From assembly GCF_016756615.1 (NCBI RefSeq), contig NZ_AP023262.1, forward strand, positions 1 to 64,000: 64,000 bases of DNA. The letters are read 5' to 3'. Source of the stretch: Mesorhizobium sp. L-8-3 (lineage in GTDB: Bacteria > Pseudomonadota > Alphaproteobacteria > Rhizobiales > Rhizobiaceae). A model generated the notes under the pieces. That model was given only the letters and a program-made list of their open reading frames with translations. It ran no database searches and had not been told where the DNA came from. Positions within the stretch are counted from its first letter, which is position 1, and every line of letters begins with the position of its first letter. Below are positions 29,713-39,332 of this stretch, piece after piece. The position numbers and the translations under genes are program-made.

Positions 29713-30659
29713 TTGACGAGGCCGATATCTTTCAGGATCGATGACGTGGCCTGGACATCCTTCGCGAGTTGGGTGCGGAAGTCGTCGCCGGCCAGGTAGG
29801 TATCGGCCCAGCCTTTGTCGGCGAGGGCCTTCTGCCAGGTCGCCGATTTCACCATCTTGTCGATGTCGGCGGTGACGGCCGCCGTCTGCTCGGGGCTCAG
29901 GCCCGGCGCGGCCGCAACCATGCGCCAGTTCTGGATAGAGACGTCGACGCCGCTCTCCTTCAGCGTCGGAGCGTCGACGCCGGGGATCTTCACGTCGCTG
30001 GAAACTGCCAGCAGCCGGAGCGTTCCGGCCTGAACCTGGGATGCGAACTCGCCATAACCGGAAATGCCGGCGGTCACCTGGCCGCCGAGGATAGCCGCCA
30101 GCGCCTCGCCGCCGCCGGAGAATGCGATGTAGTTGACCTTGGTCGGATCGACCCCGACAGCCTTGGCGATCAGCGCGGCCGCGATATGGTCGGTACCGCC
30201 CGCCGAGCCGCCGCCCCAGGAAACCGAGCCGGGATCGGCTTTCAGTTTCTCGACGAGCCCGGCCATGTCCTCGATGTCCGAAGCGGCGGGAACGACGATC
30301 GCCTCATATTCGCCGGTGAGGCGGGCGATCGGCGTGACCTGGTCGAGGGTGACGGGCGAATTGTTGGTCAGGATCGCACCCACCATCACATAGCCGCCGA
30401 CGATCAGCTGCGAGGGATCGCCGCTGGCCTGGTTCACGAACTGGGCGAGGCCGATGGTGCCACCCGCGCCGGGCACATTCATCACCTGCACGTTGCCGGA
30501 GATCTTTTCGTCCTGGAGGGCGGTCTGCATCGAACGCGCGGTCTGGTCCCAGCCGCCGCCGGGCGCGGCCGGCGCCACGATCTTGTAGTCGGCGGCGAAT
30601 GCCTGGCCTGACAGGGCCATCCCGGCGATGCCGACGATCGCGAAAAGCAGTTTCCGCAT
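29709..30659 (-). CDS. tctC: Tripartite tricarboxylate transporter substrate-binding protein TctC
   Basis: Periplasmic solute receptor of the Tct/Bug family, 316 residues. The signal peptide [20 protein letters not shown] ends at AFA. The mature domain shows the family's [16 protein letters not shown] loop, [16 protein letters not shown], and the [20 protein letters not shown] segment. I chose the ATG at 30659, which follows ggaggaat. The frame stays open further upstream without family sequence. Bug proteins bind diverse carboxylates, so citrate is only one possibility. Confidence 0.92.
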   Translation of the reverse strand: MRKLLFAIVGIAGMALSGQAFAADYKIVAPAAPGGGWDQTARSMQTALQDEKISGNVQVMNVPGAGGTIGLAQFVNQASGDPSQLIVGGYVMVGAILTNNSPVTLDQVTPIARLTGEYEAIVVPAASDIEDMAGLVEKLKADPGSVSWGGGSAGGTDHIAAALIAKAVGVDPTKVNYIAFSGGGEALAAILGGQVTAGISGYGEFASQVQAGTLRLLAVSSDVKIPGVDAPTLKESGVDVSIQNWRMVAAAPGLSPEQTAAVTADIDKMVKSATWQKALADKGWADTYLAGDDFRTQLAKDVQATSSILKDIGLVK

Positions 30660-31125
30660 GATTCCTCCTCCATCGCCAGCCGCCTGCGGCGAGATAAGCG
30701 TTGTGCCGCCGGGCTTGTCAACAGGGCGGTGCTCGGGAAGAAGACGTCGGACAGACTGGCGACCGCGGCCGCGCATGAGACGCTCCGCCCGCATATCCGT
30801 GTTATCCCTGTGAACACCAAGGCGGAATGGAAAGCGGCGGGCGTCGTCAGCCGACATCCGCGCCTCAGATCCCGGCGCGTGCAGGTGCAGACACCGTCGC
30901 GGCGCCCGATCGCCTTGTGGCCGCATATGTCCGCGCTGCCGCATCAGGCTTCGATCATGCCGCCTATGACACGGCCAGAATCGCGCCCACGCGGCGCCAA
31001 ACCACGACAATCTTGAGAAAAATCCGATATTAGGGCACAGTTTGCGAACGCGTCTGAAGTGCGCAGCTATCTCAAACCCGGCCGTCTCGCGCCGAGTGAG
31101 AGCTCGTGTCGGAAGGTCGGCGTCG
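30660..31125. other. Divergent promoter region tctC / nuoJ
   Basis: 466 bases between the divergent tctC and nuoJ starts. I see no convincing gene. It must hold promoters for both operons, and I could not identify a clear sigma-70 or sigma-54 pair. gggcacagtttgc at about 31034-31046 resembles a -24/-12 element but with the wrong spacing. Confidence 0.5.
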
Positions 31126-31626
31126 ATGGGTCAGGGGTTCTTCCTTCTGTTCGCTGCGGCGTCCGTGATCACGGCCCTGACCGTGGTCCTGGCGCGGAAC
31201 CCGGTGCACAGCGCCTTGGCGCTGATGGCGTGTTTCCTGCAGATTTCGGCGATCTTCGTCCTGCTCGAGGCACCGTTGCTGGCGGTCATCCAGATCTTCG
31301 TCTATGTCGGAGCGATCATGGTCCTGTTCCTGTTCGTGATCATGATGATCGACGTGCGCGAAGCCGTATTGCAGCGGTTCGTGCCGGGCAGCAACCTGCC
31401 GGCCCTGGTGATGCTCGTCCTGCTCGGGGTCGAGATGCTTGTGCTGGTGCTGTGGAGCGACCGCTTTTCGGTCACAGAGCCCGTCGCCGCGAGCAGCGGC
31501 GGCGAGATCAGGCAACTCAGCACGACACTTTTCGCCGACTATCTGCTGCCGTTTGAAGTTGCCTCCGTGATCCTGCTGGCGGCCCTGGTCGGCGCCATCG
31601 TTCTGGCGCGGAAGGAGCCGGGGTGA
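31126..31626 (+). CDS. nuoJ: Alternative complex I subunit J
   Basis: Membrane subunit J (ND6-like) of NADH:quinone oxidoreductase, 166 residues with five predicted helices. The conserved [20 protein letters not shown] segment and the glycine-containing [15 protein letters not shown] helix, which holds the pi-bulge of ND6, are intact. I chose ATG 31126 with ggaagg upstream; the longer frame from 31042 has no family similarity. It opens the plus-strand operon and overlaps nuoK by one base. Having J and K first, ahead of A-G, is not the usual nuoA-to-N order. Confidence 0.92.
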   Translation: MGQGFFLLFAAASVITALTVVLARNPVHSALALMACFLQISAIFVLLEAPLLAVIQIFVYVGAIMVLFLFVIMMIDVREAVLQRFVPGSNLPALVMLVLLGVEMLVLVLWSDRFSVTEPVAASSGGEIRQLSTTLFADYLLPFEVASVILLAALVGAIVLARKEPG

Positions 31627-31928
31627 TGGTGCCGCTCTGGTGGTATATCGCGCTCGCAGTGGTCCTGTTCGTGATCGGAGCGGCGGGCGTGCTGCTCAGG
31701 CGCAACATCCTGGTCGTGCTGATGTCGCTGGAGCTGCTGCTCAACTCGGTCAACATCAATTTCATCGCTTTCGGGCACTACTACGGCGACTTCCGCGGTC
31801 AGATCTTCGCGATCTTCGTCATCGCGATCACCGCGGCGGAGGTTGCCATCGCCCTTGGCATACTGGTCGCCCTGGTGAGAAACAAGGCCACCCTCAAGGT
31901 CGACGACGTGACCATATTGAAAGGATAG
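31626..31928 (+). CDS. nuoK: Alternative complex I subunit K
   Basis: Membrane subunit K (ND4L-like), 100 residues with three helices. It contains the two buried glutamates essential for proton transfer, in [11 protein letters not shown] and [11 protein letters not shown]. The ATG overlaps the nuoJ stop (tgatg). This start is preferred over GTG 31623. The antiporter gene follows after 4 bases. Confidence 0.93.
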   Translation: MVPLWWYIALAVVLFVIGAAGVLLRRNILVVLMSLELLLNSVNINFIAFGHYYGDFRGQIFAIFVIAITAAEVAIALGILVALVRNKATLKVDDVTILKG

Positions 31929-31932
31929 CAGC

Positions 31933-33396
31933 TTGGACCCGGTGATATCGATCCGGCCGCTACTTGCCGTTGCCGTCGCGGTTCTGGCGGCACTTGCAGT
32001 TCTCCTTCTCAACAATCGCGAGAGGCTCCGCGATGTCGTCTCGCCAGTGGCGGCGCTCGCCATGTTCGCAATTGTCGCTTCGATGGCGCCCACGGTGCTG
32101 GCGGGCCGTACGGTCGATCTGCGCCTGTTCGAGGTTCTGCCGGGGATCGACTTCGCATTCCGGGCCGATGCGCTCGGCATGGTGTTTGCCACTGTCTCGT
32201 CGCTGCTGTGGATCGCCGCGGCGTTCTATTCCATCGGCTATATGCGGCACTTGAACGAGCACGGGCAGACCCGGTTCTTCGCCTGCTTCGCCACCAGCCT
32301 CGCGGCGGCCGTCGGAGGGGCCTTCGCGGCCAATCTGTTCACCCTGGTCATCTTCTACGAGGTGCTCAGCCTCGTTACCTATCCGCTTGTCTACCACCAC
32401 GAGGACGAGGAGGCATGGGCGGGCAGCCGCAAGTACCTCGTCTATCTGATGGGCGCGTCGAAAAGCGTGCTTCTCGCCGCGCTGGCTCTGACTTACCAGA
32501 TTGCGGGGTCGCTCGACTTTGTGGCGGGAGGGCTGCTGGCGCGGGCCGATGCGTCGGCAGCCCTGCTGACGGTCGTCTATTTCTGCTATCTCTTCGGTTT
32601 CGCCAAGGCGGCGGTGATGCCGATGCACGCCTGGCTGCCCGCCGCAATGGTGGCGCCGACACCGGTCAGCGCGCTCCTGCATGCGGTGGCCGTGGTGAAG
32701 ATGGGCGTGTTCTGCGTGCTGCGGGTGGTGTTCCATGTGTTCGGCGTGGGGCTGATGGATGGGCTGGGGCTCGGCATCGCCACGGCCTATCTGGTCTCTT
32801 TCACCATCCTGATGGCTTCCGTCTACGCCCTGACGCGGGACGACCTCAAGGCGAGGCTCGCCTATTCGACGGTCAGCCAGCTTTCCTACATCGTGCTTGG
32901 CGCGGTCCTCTTGTCGCCGGTCGCGATGGTCGGAGGAATTGTCCACATTGCGGCGCATGCATTCTCCAAGATCACCCTCTTTCTGTGCGCCGGATCGATC
33001 TACTGCGCGTCCGGCAAGCGCAACATCAGCGAGATGGCAGGCATCGGCCGCAGGCTGCCCTGGACGATGGGAGCGTTTTTTGTCGCCTCGCTCAGCATGA
33101 TCGGGATACCGCCGACCGCAGGCTTCGTCAGCAAGTGGTACCTGGCGCTGGGTTCGGTGGAGGCTGGGGAGATCGCGTTCCTGATCGTGCTCCTGGTGAG
33201 TTCGGTCCTGAACGCCGCCTATTTCCTGCCGGTCAGCTACGGTGCCTTCTTCGGGACGGAGGCAGCGGAGAGCCCGACGCCGGTCCGTGAAATTCCGATG
33301 GTGGCGATCCCGTTGGTCGCGACCGCCATCCTGTCGGTGTCCATGGGCATCTTCCCCGACTATTTCCTCTCACTGGCGGAAGGAGTCGTCAGATGA
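31933..33396 (+). CDS. Complex I antiporter-like pump subunit (extra MrpD/NuoL type)
   Basis: Proton-pumping membrane subunit of the Mrp antiporter/NuoL-M-N superfamily, 487 residues and about 14 helices. Pump residues are present: Glu143 in IFYEVLSLVTY (TM5), Lys225 in FGFAKAAVMPMHAWL (TM7), Lys256 in AVAVVKMG, and Lys346 in HAFSKITLFLCAGS (TM12). It lacks the C-terminal lateral helix of a true NuoL. Start is TTG 31933 with aagga upstream. With the genes at 33640, nuoM and nuoN, the operon encodes four such subunits, one more than standard complex I. Which gene replaces NuoL is not certain. Confidence 0.88.
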   Translation: MDPVISIRPLLAVAVAVLAALAVLLLNNRERLRDVVSPVAALAMFAIVASMAPTVLAGRTVDLRLFEVLPGIDFAFRADALGMVFATVSSLLWIAAAFYSIGYMRHLNEHGQTRFFACFATSLAAAVGGAFAANLFTLVIFYEVLSLVTYPLVYHHEDEEAWAGSRKYLVYLMGASKSVLLAALALTYQIAGSLDFVAGGLLARADASAALLTVVYFCYLFGFAKAAVMPMHAWLPAAMVAPTPVSALLHAVAVVKMGVFCVLRVVFHVFGVGLMDGLGLGIATAYLVSFTILMASVYALTRDDLKARLAYSTVSQLSYIVLGAVLLSPVAMVGGIVHIAAHAFSKITLFLCAGSIYCASGKRNISEMAGIGRRLPWTMGAFFVASLSMIGIPPTAGFVSKWYLALGSVEAGEIAFLIVLLVSSVLNAAYFLPVSYGAFFGTEAAESPTPVREIPMVAIPLVATAILSVSMGIFPDYFLSLAEGVVR

Positions 33397-33647
33397 TCAG
33401 GCGCATGGTCGATTTCTTCGGCGACGAGCAGTATGCGAGGCAGCGTCGCCGGCTGTTCTATCTGGTGCTCCTGCTGATCGTCATCGCCGACTTTCTGGTC
33501 CCCCGCGCGCACGCCGAATATTTGTGGGAGCGTCTGCCGGGCTGGTCGGCCGCCTATGGCTTGGGCTCCTGCGTGCTGCTGATCTTCGTTTCCAAATTCC
33601 TCGGCCATCAGGGCGGACTGATGCGGCGCGAGGACTATTATGATTGA
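33393..33647 (+). CDS. Small two-helix membrane protein in the complex I operon
   Basis: 84-residue protein with two hydrophobic helices (about 21-38 and 54-69) and a charged N-terminus. It ends with the acidic-aromatic tail RREDYYD. It overlaps the antiporter genes on both sides (4 and 8 bases), so it is translationally coupled and likely a subunit or assembly factor of the same complex. It is not a canonical Nuo protein and I cannot name its family. Confidence 0.8.
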   Translation: MIRRMVDFFGDEQYARQRRRLFYLVLLLIVIADFLVPRAHAEYLWERLPGWSAAYGLGSCVLLIFVSKFLGHQGGLMRREDYYD

Positions 33648-35400
33648 CTTCGTCCATCCCGCCCTGCTGTTCATTCTCGGCGCCCTGCCGATCCCGTTCC
33701 TGAAAGGGTCGATCCGCAAGGCCTATCTGCTCCTGATCCCGGCGCTCGCGATCCTCGCCGTATTCACGATGCAGCCGGGCAGCTACGGCGCGGCGCGGTT
33801 CATCGGGCAGGAAATCCTGATAGCGAAGGTCGACAGGCTGAGCATCGTCTTCGCCACCGTTTTCACGATCATGGCGCTGATCGGCATGGTCTACGCACTG
33901 CATCTGACGCGCGCCGGCCAGCATGTGGCGGCGTTCGTCTATGTCGGCAGCGCCCTCGGCGTCGTCTTCGCCGGCGACTACCTCACCCTGTACCTGTTCT
34001 GGGAAGGCATGGCCTTTGCGTCCGCCTATCTGGTCTTTGCCCAGGGCGGCGGGCAGGCGATCCGCGCCGGGTTCCGCTATCTCATGGTCCACATCACCGG
34101 TGGCGTCGTCCTGCTCGGCGGCATCGTTCTCCATGGGCTCGCCAGCGGCTCGCTGCTCTTCGGCCCGATCGAGGGAGGGATGGGCGTCGCCGTCTACCTG
34201 ATCCTTGCCGGGTTCATGCTCAACGCCGCCGTACCGCCGCTCAACGCCTGGCTGACCGACGCCTATCCGGAGGCGACCGTCACCGGGGCGGTGTTCATGA
34301 GCGCCTTCACCACCAAGACCGCCGTCTATGTTCTGGCGCGGGCCTTTCCGGGGACCGAACTGCTGGTGTGGCTCGGCGCAGTGATGGCGCTTTACGGCGT
34401 CGTCTACGCAGTGCTGGAGAACGACTGCCGGCGGCTCCTGGCCTATCACATCGTCAGCCAGGTAGGCTACATGGTGGCGGGCGTCGGCATCGGCACCGAA
34501 ATGGCTCTGAACGGGGCGACCAGCCACGCCTTCGCGCATATCCTCTACAAGGCGCTCCTCTTCATGGGCGCGGGGGCGGTAATTTACGTCACCGGACGGC
34601 GCAAGCTCACCGAACTCGGCGGGCTCTACCGGACCATGCCGCTGACCGTGGCGCTCTACATGATCGGCGCCTTCGCCATCTCGGCGTTTCCGTTTTTCTC
34701 GGGCTTCGTCACCAAGTCGATGGTGGTGGCCGCCGCCGGACAGGACCACCGCGCGCTGGTGGTGCTTATGCTGACGATGGCGTCGTCGGGGACGTTCCTG
34801 CACACCGGGCTCAAGCTCCCATATTACATGTTCTTCGGCACGGACCGGAAGCTGGAGGCACAGGAGCCGCCTCGCAACATGCTGGTTGCGATGGCCATGG
34901 CGGCGGTGCTCTGCATCGCGATCGGGGTGTTCCCCCAGCCGCTTTATGCGCTTCTGCCCTATCCGGTCGATTTCGAGCCCTACACCGGCGCCCATGTCAC
35001 CGAGAGCCTGGGTATCCTGATGTTCACGGCATTGGGCTTCGTCCTCTTCCTCAGGGCGCTGGACCCCGAGAACACGATAAGCCTCGACACCGACTGGTTC
35101 TACCGCAAGGGCGCGAGGCTCTTCATGTGGGTCGCCGAAAGGCCGCTGGCCAGCTACGAGAAGGCCGTGAGCGACCTGTCGGAGACCGCGGCGCTGCCCT
35201 TCCTGCACCGGACGGCACGGGCCGGGCTGCGGACCGATCTCAACGGCGTCGACGCCGTCGTGAACGGCATCGCTCGCTCGATCCTTCACGGCGGCGGGGT
35301 GCTGCGGCGGCTCCAGACCGGCGTCGTGACCCATTATGCGCTGGCGATGATCGCCGGCGTGATCGCTGTCATCGCTGTCTTCGCCGTGGTGTGGCAGTAG
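33640..35400 (+). CDS. Complex I antiporter-like subunit with C-terminal extension (NuoL-like)
   Basis: 586-residue member of the Mrp antiporter/NuoL family. Glu122 (LFWEGMAF, TM5), Lys226 (SAFTTKTAVY) and Lys304 (HILYKALLFMG) are present. The TM7 lysine, nine residues before the conserved Trp of the xWL motif, is Asn195 (GFMLNAAVPPLNAWL). After the last core helix (452-473) comes a ~90-residue polar/amphipathic linker and a terminal helix at 566-584. This layout recalls the NuoL lateral helix HL with its anchoring TM16. It may therefore act as the distal pump that clamps the membrane arm. Function as a pump despite the Asn is uncertain. Confidence 0.87.
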   Translation: MIDFVHPALLFILGALPIPFLKGSIRKAYLLLIPALAILAVFTMQPGSYGAARFIGQEILIAKVDRLSIVFATVFTIMALIGMVYALHLTRAGQHVAAFVYVGSALGVVFAGDYLTLYLFWEGMAFASAYLVFAQGGGQAIRAGFRYLMVHITGGVVLLGGIVLHGLASGSLLFGPIEGGMGVAVYLILAGFMLNAAVPPLNAWLTDAYPEATVTGAVFMSAFTTKTAVYVLARAFPGTELLVWLGAVMALYGVVYAVLENDCRRLLAYHIVSQVGYMVAGVGIGTEMALNGATSHAFAHILYKALLFMGAGAVIYVTGRRKLTELGGLYRTMPLTVALYMIGAFAISAFPFFSGFVTKSMVVAAAGQDHRALVVLMLTMASSGTFLHTGLKLPYYMFFGTDRKLEAQEPPRNMLVAMAMAAVLCIAIGVFPQPLYALLPYPVDFEPYTGAHVTESLGILMFTALGFVLFLRALDPENTISLDTDWFYRKGARLFMWVAERPLASYEKAVSDLSETAALPFLHRTARAGLRTDLNGVDAVVNGIARSILHGGGVLRRLQTGVVTHYALAMIAGVIAVIAVFAVVWQ

Positions 35401-35408
35401 GGGGTGCG

Positions 35409-36884
35409 ATGGCGTTCCCGCTGCTCAGCCTCATCGTGTTCCTGCCCGCCGCCGGCGCGGCGTTTCTGATGTTTCTGCGCAGCGACGACGCGGTGCGGTG
35501 GACGGCGCTGGCCGTCACAGTCCTCGACCTCGCACTCTGCATCGCGATGCTGGCCGGCTTCGACACCACCACCCATGCGATGCAGTTCACCGAGACGCGA
35601 CCGTGGGTGCCCGCGCTAGGGATTACCTACGCGCTCGGCGTCGACGGGATCAGCGCACTCTTCGTGTTCCTCACCGCGCTCCTGGGTTCGATCTGCGTGC
35701 TCGCGTCCTGGGTCGCGATCGACCGCAAGGTGAAGGAGTTCATGGTCAGCCTTCTGGCCATGCAGGCGCTGATGCTCGGCGTGTTCTGCGCGCTCGACCT
35801 GTTCCTGTTCTACGTATTCTGGGAAGCGATGCTCATCCCGATGTACGTGATCATCGGCGTCTGGGGTGGTGACGGCCGGGTCTACGCGGCGTTCAAGTTC
35901 TTCCTCTACACATTGGCCGGCAGCCTACTGTTCCTGATCGGCGTCATCGTGCTCTATTTCCAGGGCGGCGAGACCTTCGACATCCGAGCCCTCACGGAGC
36001 AGGATTATCCGTTTCGGGTCCAGTCCTGGCTGTTCCTCGCCTTCCTGATCGCCTTCGCCGTCAAGGTGCCGATGGTCCCCGTGCATACCTGGCTGCCGGA
36101 CGCTCATGTGCAGGCGCCGACGGCCGGCAGCATCATCCTCGCCGGCGTGCTCCTGAAGATGGGCGCCTACGGGTTCCTGCGGTTCTCGTTGCCGATGCTG
36201 CCGGAGGCGTCGGTTTATTTTTCATTGCCGATGCTGGCGCTTTCGGCACTTGCGATCGTCTATGGCGGGTTGCTCGCTCTGGCGCAGGACGACCTGAAGA
36301 AGCTGGTGGCCTATTCCAGCATCAGCCACATGGGCTTCGTGACCCTGGGGATCTTCGCGCTGAACCTCCGCGGCCTCGAGGGCGGCATCCTGCAAATGTT
36401 CAATCATGGCGTGACGACGGGCGCGTTGTTCCTGTTCGTCGGCCTGATCTACGAACGGACCCATACCCGCAGCATCGCGGATTACGGCGGGCTGATGAAG
36501 GCGGCGCCGGTCTATACGACATTTCTCGCGCTGTTCACCCTGTCGTCGATGGCGCTGCCGGGGACGAATTCGTTCGTGGGCGAGTTGCTGGTGCTGTCGG
36601 GCGGGTTTGCGGCCAATCTGGCCGTCGGCGCCGCCGCCGTCGTCGGGGCATTGCTGGGCGCGGCCTATCTGCTCGGCATGTATGGGAAGGTCGCGCTTGG
36701 TCCTGCCCGCGCCGGCGCGCGGTACAAGATCCGCGACGTGAACGCACGCGAACTGGCGGCGATCGTGCCGCTGGCCGTCTTCGTGCTCTGGGTCGGACTT
36801 TATCCGAGACCCTTTCTCGACATCATCGACGCTTCGGCGAAGCATTTGCTGTCGCAAGTGCACGCGAGAGGAGGCAGCCGATGA
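35409..36884 (+). CDS. nuoM: Alternative complex I subunit M
   Basis: Antiporter-like pump subunit M (ND4-like), 491 residues and 14 helices. Pump residues are intact: Glu139 in YVFWEAMLIPMYV, Lys219 in FAVKVPMVPVHTWLPDAHV, and Lys250 in LLKMGAYGFLRF. The NuoM signature ISHMGFVTLG is present. The start ATG at 35409 lies 8 bases after the previous stop. nuoN overlaps its end by 4 bases. Confidence 0.95.
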   Translation: MAFPLLSLIVFLPAAGAAFLMFLRSDDAVRWTALAVTVLDLALCIAMLAGFDTTTHAMQFTETRPWVPALGITYALGVDGISALFVFLTALLGSICVLASWVAIDRKVKEFMVSLLAMQALMLGVFCALDLFLFYVFWEAMLIPMYVIIGVWGGDGRVYAAFKFFLYTLAGSLLFLIGVIVLYFQGGETFDIRALTEQDYPFRVQSWLFLAFLIAFAVKVPMVPVHTWLPDAHVQAPTAGSIILAGVLLKMGAYGFLRFSLPMLPEASVYFSLPMLALSALAIVYGGLLALAQDDLKKLVAYSSISHMGFVTLGIFALNLRGLEGGILQMFNHGVTTGALFLFVGLIYERTHTRSIADYGGLMKAAPVYTTFLALFTLSSMALPGTNSFVGELLVLSGGFAANLAVGAAAVVGALLGAAYLLGMYGKVALGPARAGARYKIRDVNARELAAIVPLAVFVLWVGLYPRPFLDIIDASAKHLLSQVHARGGSR

Positions 36885-38320
36885 CCGCCGCCGCGCTGCT
36901 CCAGTCGATCCTCGCGAGCATGCCCGAGATCGTGGTGATCACGGGCGCCTGCATTCTCCTGATCCTGGGACAATTGGTCCGGAAAGGGCAGGAACATCTG
37001 ATCGGCTGGGCTTCCGCCGCGGTCGTGCTGCTTGCCGCCCTGGGGACACTCATGCTGTCGGGCGACGTGTGGCCTGCCTATACGGGCATGTTTGTCGCCG
37101 ACCCCTTCTCGGCCTTCTTCAAGGCCGTGTTCTACCTGGCCACCGTTCTGACATTCCTTCTCTCGCGAAAATATGCGCAGATCGAAGGGATCGGGAGCAG
37201 CGAATACTATGTGCTGCTGCTCTTCGCGCTTGCGGGGATGATGATCATGGCCTCGGCGATCGACCTCCTGTCGATCTATGTGGGCCTCGAACTGATGGCG
37301 CTCTCCACCTATGTGCTGACCGGCTTCCTGCGGCAGCAGCGGCGGTCGAACGAAGCGGCGCTGAAATATGTGGTCCTCGGGGCGGTATCGAGCGGGATAT
37401 TCCTTTACGGCGTTTCGCTGGTCTACGGGCTTACCGGCACGACGCAGCTCGACGGGATGGCTGCTGCGGTGACCGGCGATCCGCTCGATCCCGGATTGCT
37501 GTTGGCGGTCGTCTTCATCGTCGCGGGACTGGTCTTCAAGGTCGGCGCGGTGCCGTTCCATATGTGGGTTCCGGACGTCTATGAAGGCGCGCCGACGACG
37601 ATCACCGCCTTCATGTCGGTGGGCCCCAAGGCGGCGGGGTTCGCGGTGATCCTGCGGGTGTTCCTCAATCCGCTGGTGGCGGCCTCGGACGCCTGGATCA
37701 TCGTCGCCATCATCGCGGTCGCGACGATGGCGCTCGGCAGTTTCGTCGCCCTGGTGCAGGACAATTTCAAGCGCCTGCTGGCCTATTCCAGCATCGCTCA
37801 TGCCGGCTTCGCGATGTTCGGCGTGGTGGCCGGCGGCGCGGACGGGATCGCCAGCGTGATGCTCTATCTGTTGATCTACACGTTCATGAACCTCGGCATC
37901 TTCGGCACCGTCATCATGATGCGGAACGGCGACTTCTCGGGCGAGCCCATCAAGGACTACGCCGGGCTTGCCAAGTCGCATGGCGGGCTGGCGTTACTGA
38001 TGCTGCTCTATCTGTTCTCGCTGGCCGGCATTCCGCCGACGGCCGGCTTCTTCGCCAAGTTCTATGTGCTGGTCGCCCTCGTCGAGCGGGGGTTCGTCAC
38101 GCTGGCGGTGATCGCGGTGCTGCTGAGCGCCGTCGCCGCCTACTTCTACATCCGCATCGTCATGGTGATCTACATGCGCGAGCCGGAGCGCGCATTCGAC
38201 CCCGCGCTGACGCTCCCGGTGCGTGCCACGCTTGCCTTGACCGCTGCCGGCACCATCGGGATCGGCCTGTTCCCGGCGTGGTTTCTGAGGCTCGCCCAGC
38301 AATCCGCGTCCGGCGGCTGA
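36881..38320 (+). CDS. nuoN: Alternative complex I subunit N
   Basis: Antiporter-like pump subunit N (ND2-like), 479 residues and about 14 helices. Glu137 (VGLELMALSTYVL), Lys220 (VFKVGAVPFHMWVPDVYEG) and Lys250 (SVGPKAAGF) match the proton-path residues. It is the last gene of the membrane-arm block; a 155-base gap separates it from nuoA. Confidence 0.95.
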   Translation: MTAAALLQSILASMPEIVVITGACILLILGQLVRKGQEHLIGWASAAVVLLAALGTLMLSGDVWPAYTGMFVADPFSAFFKAVFYLATVLTFLLSRKYAQIEGIGSSEYYVLLLFALAGMMIMASAIDLLSIYVGLELMALSTYVLTGFLRQQRRSNEAALKYVVLGAVSSGIFLYGVSLVYGLTGTTQLDGMAAAVTGDPLDPGLLLAVVFIVAGLVFKVGAVPFHMWVPDVYEGAPTTITAFMSVGPKAAGFAVILRVFLNPLVAASDAWIIVAIIAVATMALGSFVALVQDNFKRLLAYSSIAHAGFAMFGVVAGGADGIASVMLYLLIYTFMNLGIFGTVIMMRNGDFSGEPIKDYAGLAKSHGGLALLMLLYLFSLAGIPPTAGFFAKFYVLVALVERGFVTLAVIAVLLSAVAAYFYIRIVMVIYMREPERAFDPALTLPVRATLALTAAGTIGIGLFPAWFLRLAQQSASGG

Positions 38321-38408
38321 TCGATTGGATTTGCAATGATCGGGCCGAGCGAATACTCTCGGTAGTGCAGGAAAGAAAGGCACAAGTCGCTTCCCGGGGG
38401 CCCGCGTC

Positions 38409-38430
38409 ACCGGCCTCGAAGCGAGCCGGT
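38409..38430 (+). other. Hairpin in the nuoN-nuoA gap
   Basis: Arms accggcctcg (38409-38418) and cgagccggt (38422-38430), with one bulged C and a 3-base loop, form a stable stem about 45 bases before nuoA. There is no T-run. It may be an mRNA processing or stability element that separates expression of the membrane-arm and peripheral-arm genes. Confidence 0.45.
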
Positions 38431-38475
38431 CGCGACCTGAGCAGAACCCTCGGTAGGTGACCGGGGTAATGCGAC

Positions 38476-38841
38476 ATGACTGGAATGGAATTCCTGCCGG
38501 TTCTTTTCATGGTCGCCGGAATTGTTCTGGTGGCGATGGCGACCTTGTTTGTCTCCTCCCTGCTGCGCCCGTCCCATCCCTATCCCGCGAAGAACATGCC
38601 CTATGAATGCGGCATGGATCCGGCGGGCGAGGCAGCCGGGGGGCGCTTCAGGGTGCAGTTCTTCATCCTCGCGATCCTGCTGGTGGTCTTCGATGTAGAG
38701 ACGATGTTCCTCTTTCCCTGGGCCGTCGTCCTCAAGGAAATCGGGCTGGTCGGCTATGTCGAAATGTTCGTCTTCATCCTGTTGCTTGTCGTGGGCTTCG
38801 CCTACGCCTGGCTGACGGGAGCGCTGGAGTGGGAGGAATGA
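38476..38841 (+). CDS. nuoA: Alternative complex I subunit A
   Basis: Membrane subunit A (ND3-like), 121 residues with three helices. The conserved quinone-site loop is present as [13 protein letters not shown], including the Cys of ND3, and [15 protein letters not shown] is the family signature. It starts the peripheral-arm part of the operon, and nuoB overlaps its stop by 4 bases. Confidence 0.95.
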   Translation: MTGMEFLPVLFMVAGIVLVAMATLFVSSLLRPSHPYPAKNMPYECGMDPAGEAAGGRFRVQFFILAILLVVFDVETMFLFPWAVVLKEIGLVGYVEMFVFILLLVVGFAYAWLTGALEWEE

Positions 38842-39332
38842 GCAACGCGATCCGTGACAGCGTGCTGTTCACCACGGCCGACAATGTGATCAGCTGGGGT
38901 CGAAGGTCTGCACTGTGGCCCGAGACTTTCGGCATTGCCTGCTGCGCCATCGAGATGATCTCGGCGGGATGCGCGCGCTACGATCTCGACCGGTTCGGCG
39001 TGGTGTTCCGGCCGTCGCCGCGCCAGTCCGACGTGATGATCATCGCCGGCACCGTGACGCGGAAGTTCGCACCCGTCGTGCGCCGGCTCTATGACCAGAT
39101 GCCTGAGCCGCGCTGGGTCATCGCGATGGGCACCTGCGCGATCTCGGGCGGAGTCTACAACACCTACGCAGTGGTGCAGGGGGCGGAGACCTTCGTGCCG
39201 GTGGACGTGCATGTGCCCGGCTGCCCGCCTCGGCCCGAGGCGCTGATGCATGGGTTCCTTCTGCTTCAGGAGAAGATCAGGAAATCCCGGGCGCTGGCCG
39301 GGACGCGCCTTGAAAGGGTCGCGGCGCCATGA
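38838..39332 (+). CDS. nuoB: Alternative complex I subunit B
   Basis: Peripheral subunit B (PSST) holding the terminal Fe-S cluster N2 next to quinone. The 164-residue protein has all four ligands: Cys35 and Cys36 (GIACCAIEM), Cys100 ([10 protein letters not shown]) and Cys129 ([11 protein letters not shown]). ATG 38838 follows gggagg and overlaps the nuoA stop. A longer open frame from 38607 is spurious. Confidence 0.96.
   Translation: MSNAIRDSVLFTTADNVISWGRRSALWPETFGIACCAIEMISAGCARYDLDRFGVVFRPSPRQSDVMIIAGTVTRKFAPVVRRLYDQMPEPRWVIAMGTCAISGGVYNTYAVVQGAETFVPVDVHVPGCPPRPEALMHGFLLLQEKIRKSRALAGTRLERVAAP

Noticed and set aside
31034..31046. Sigma-54 promoter before nuoJ
   Set aside because: The GG and GC elements are 8 rather than 10 bases apart.
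31933..35400. Independent Mrp Na+/H+ antiporter operon
   Set aside because: MrpB, C, E, F and G are absent, and the genes overlap within a continuous nuoJ-to-nuoN operon.
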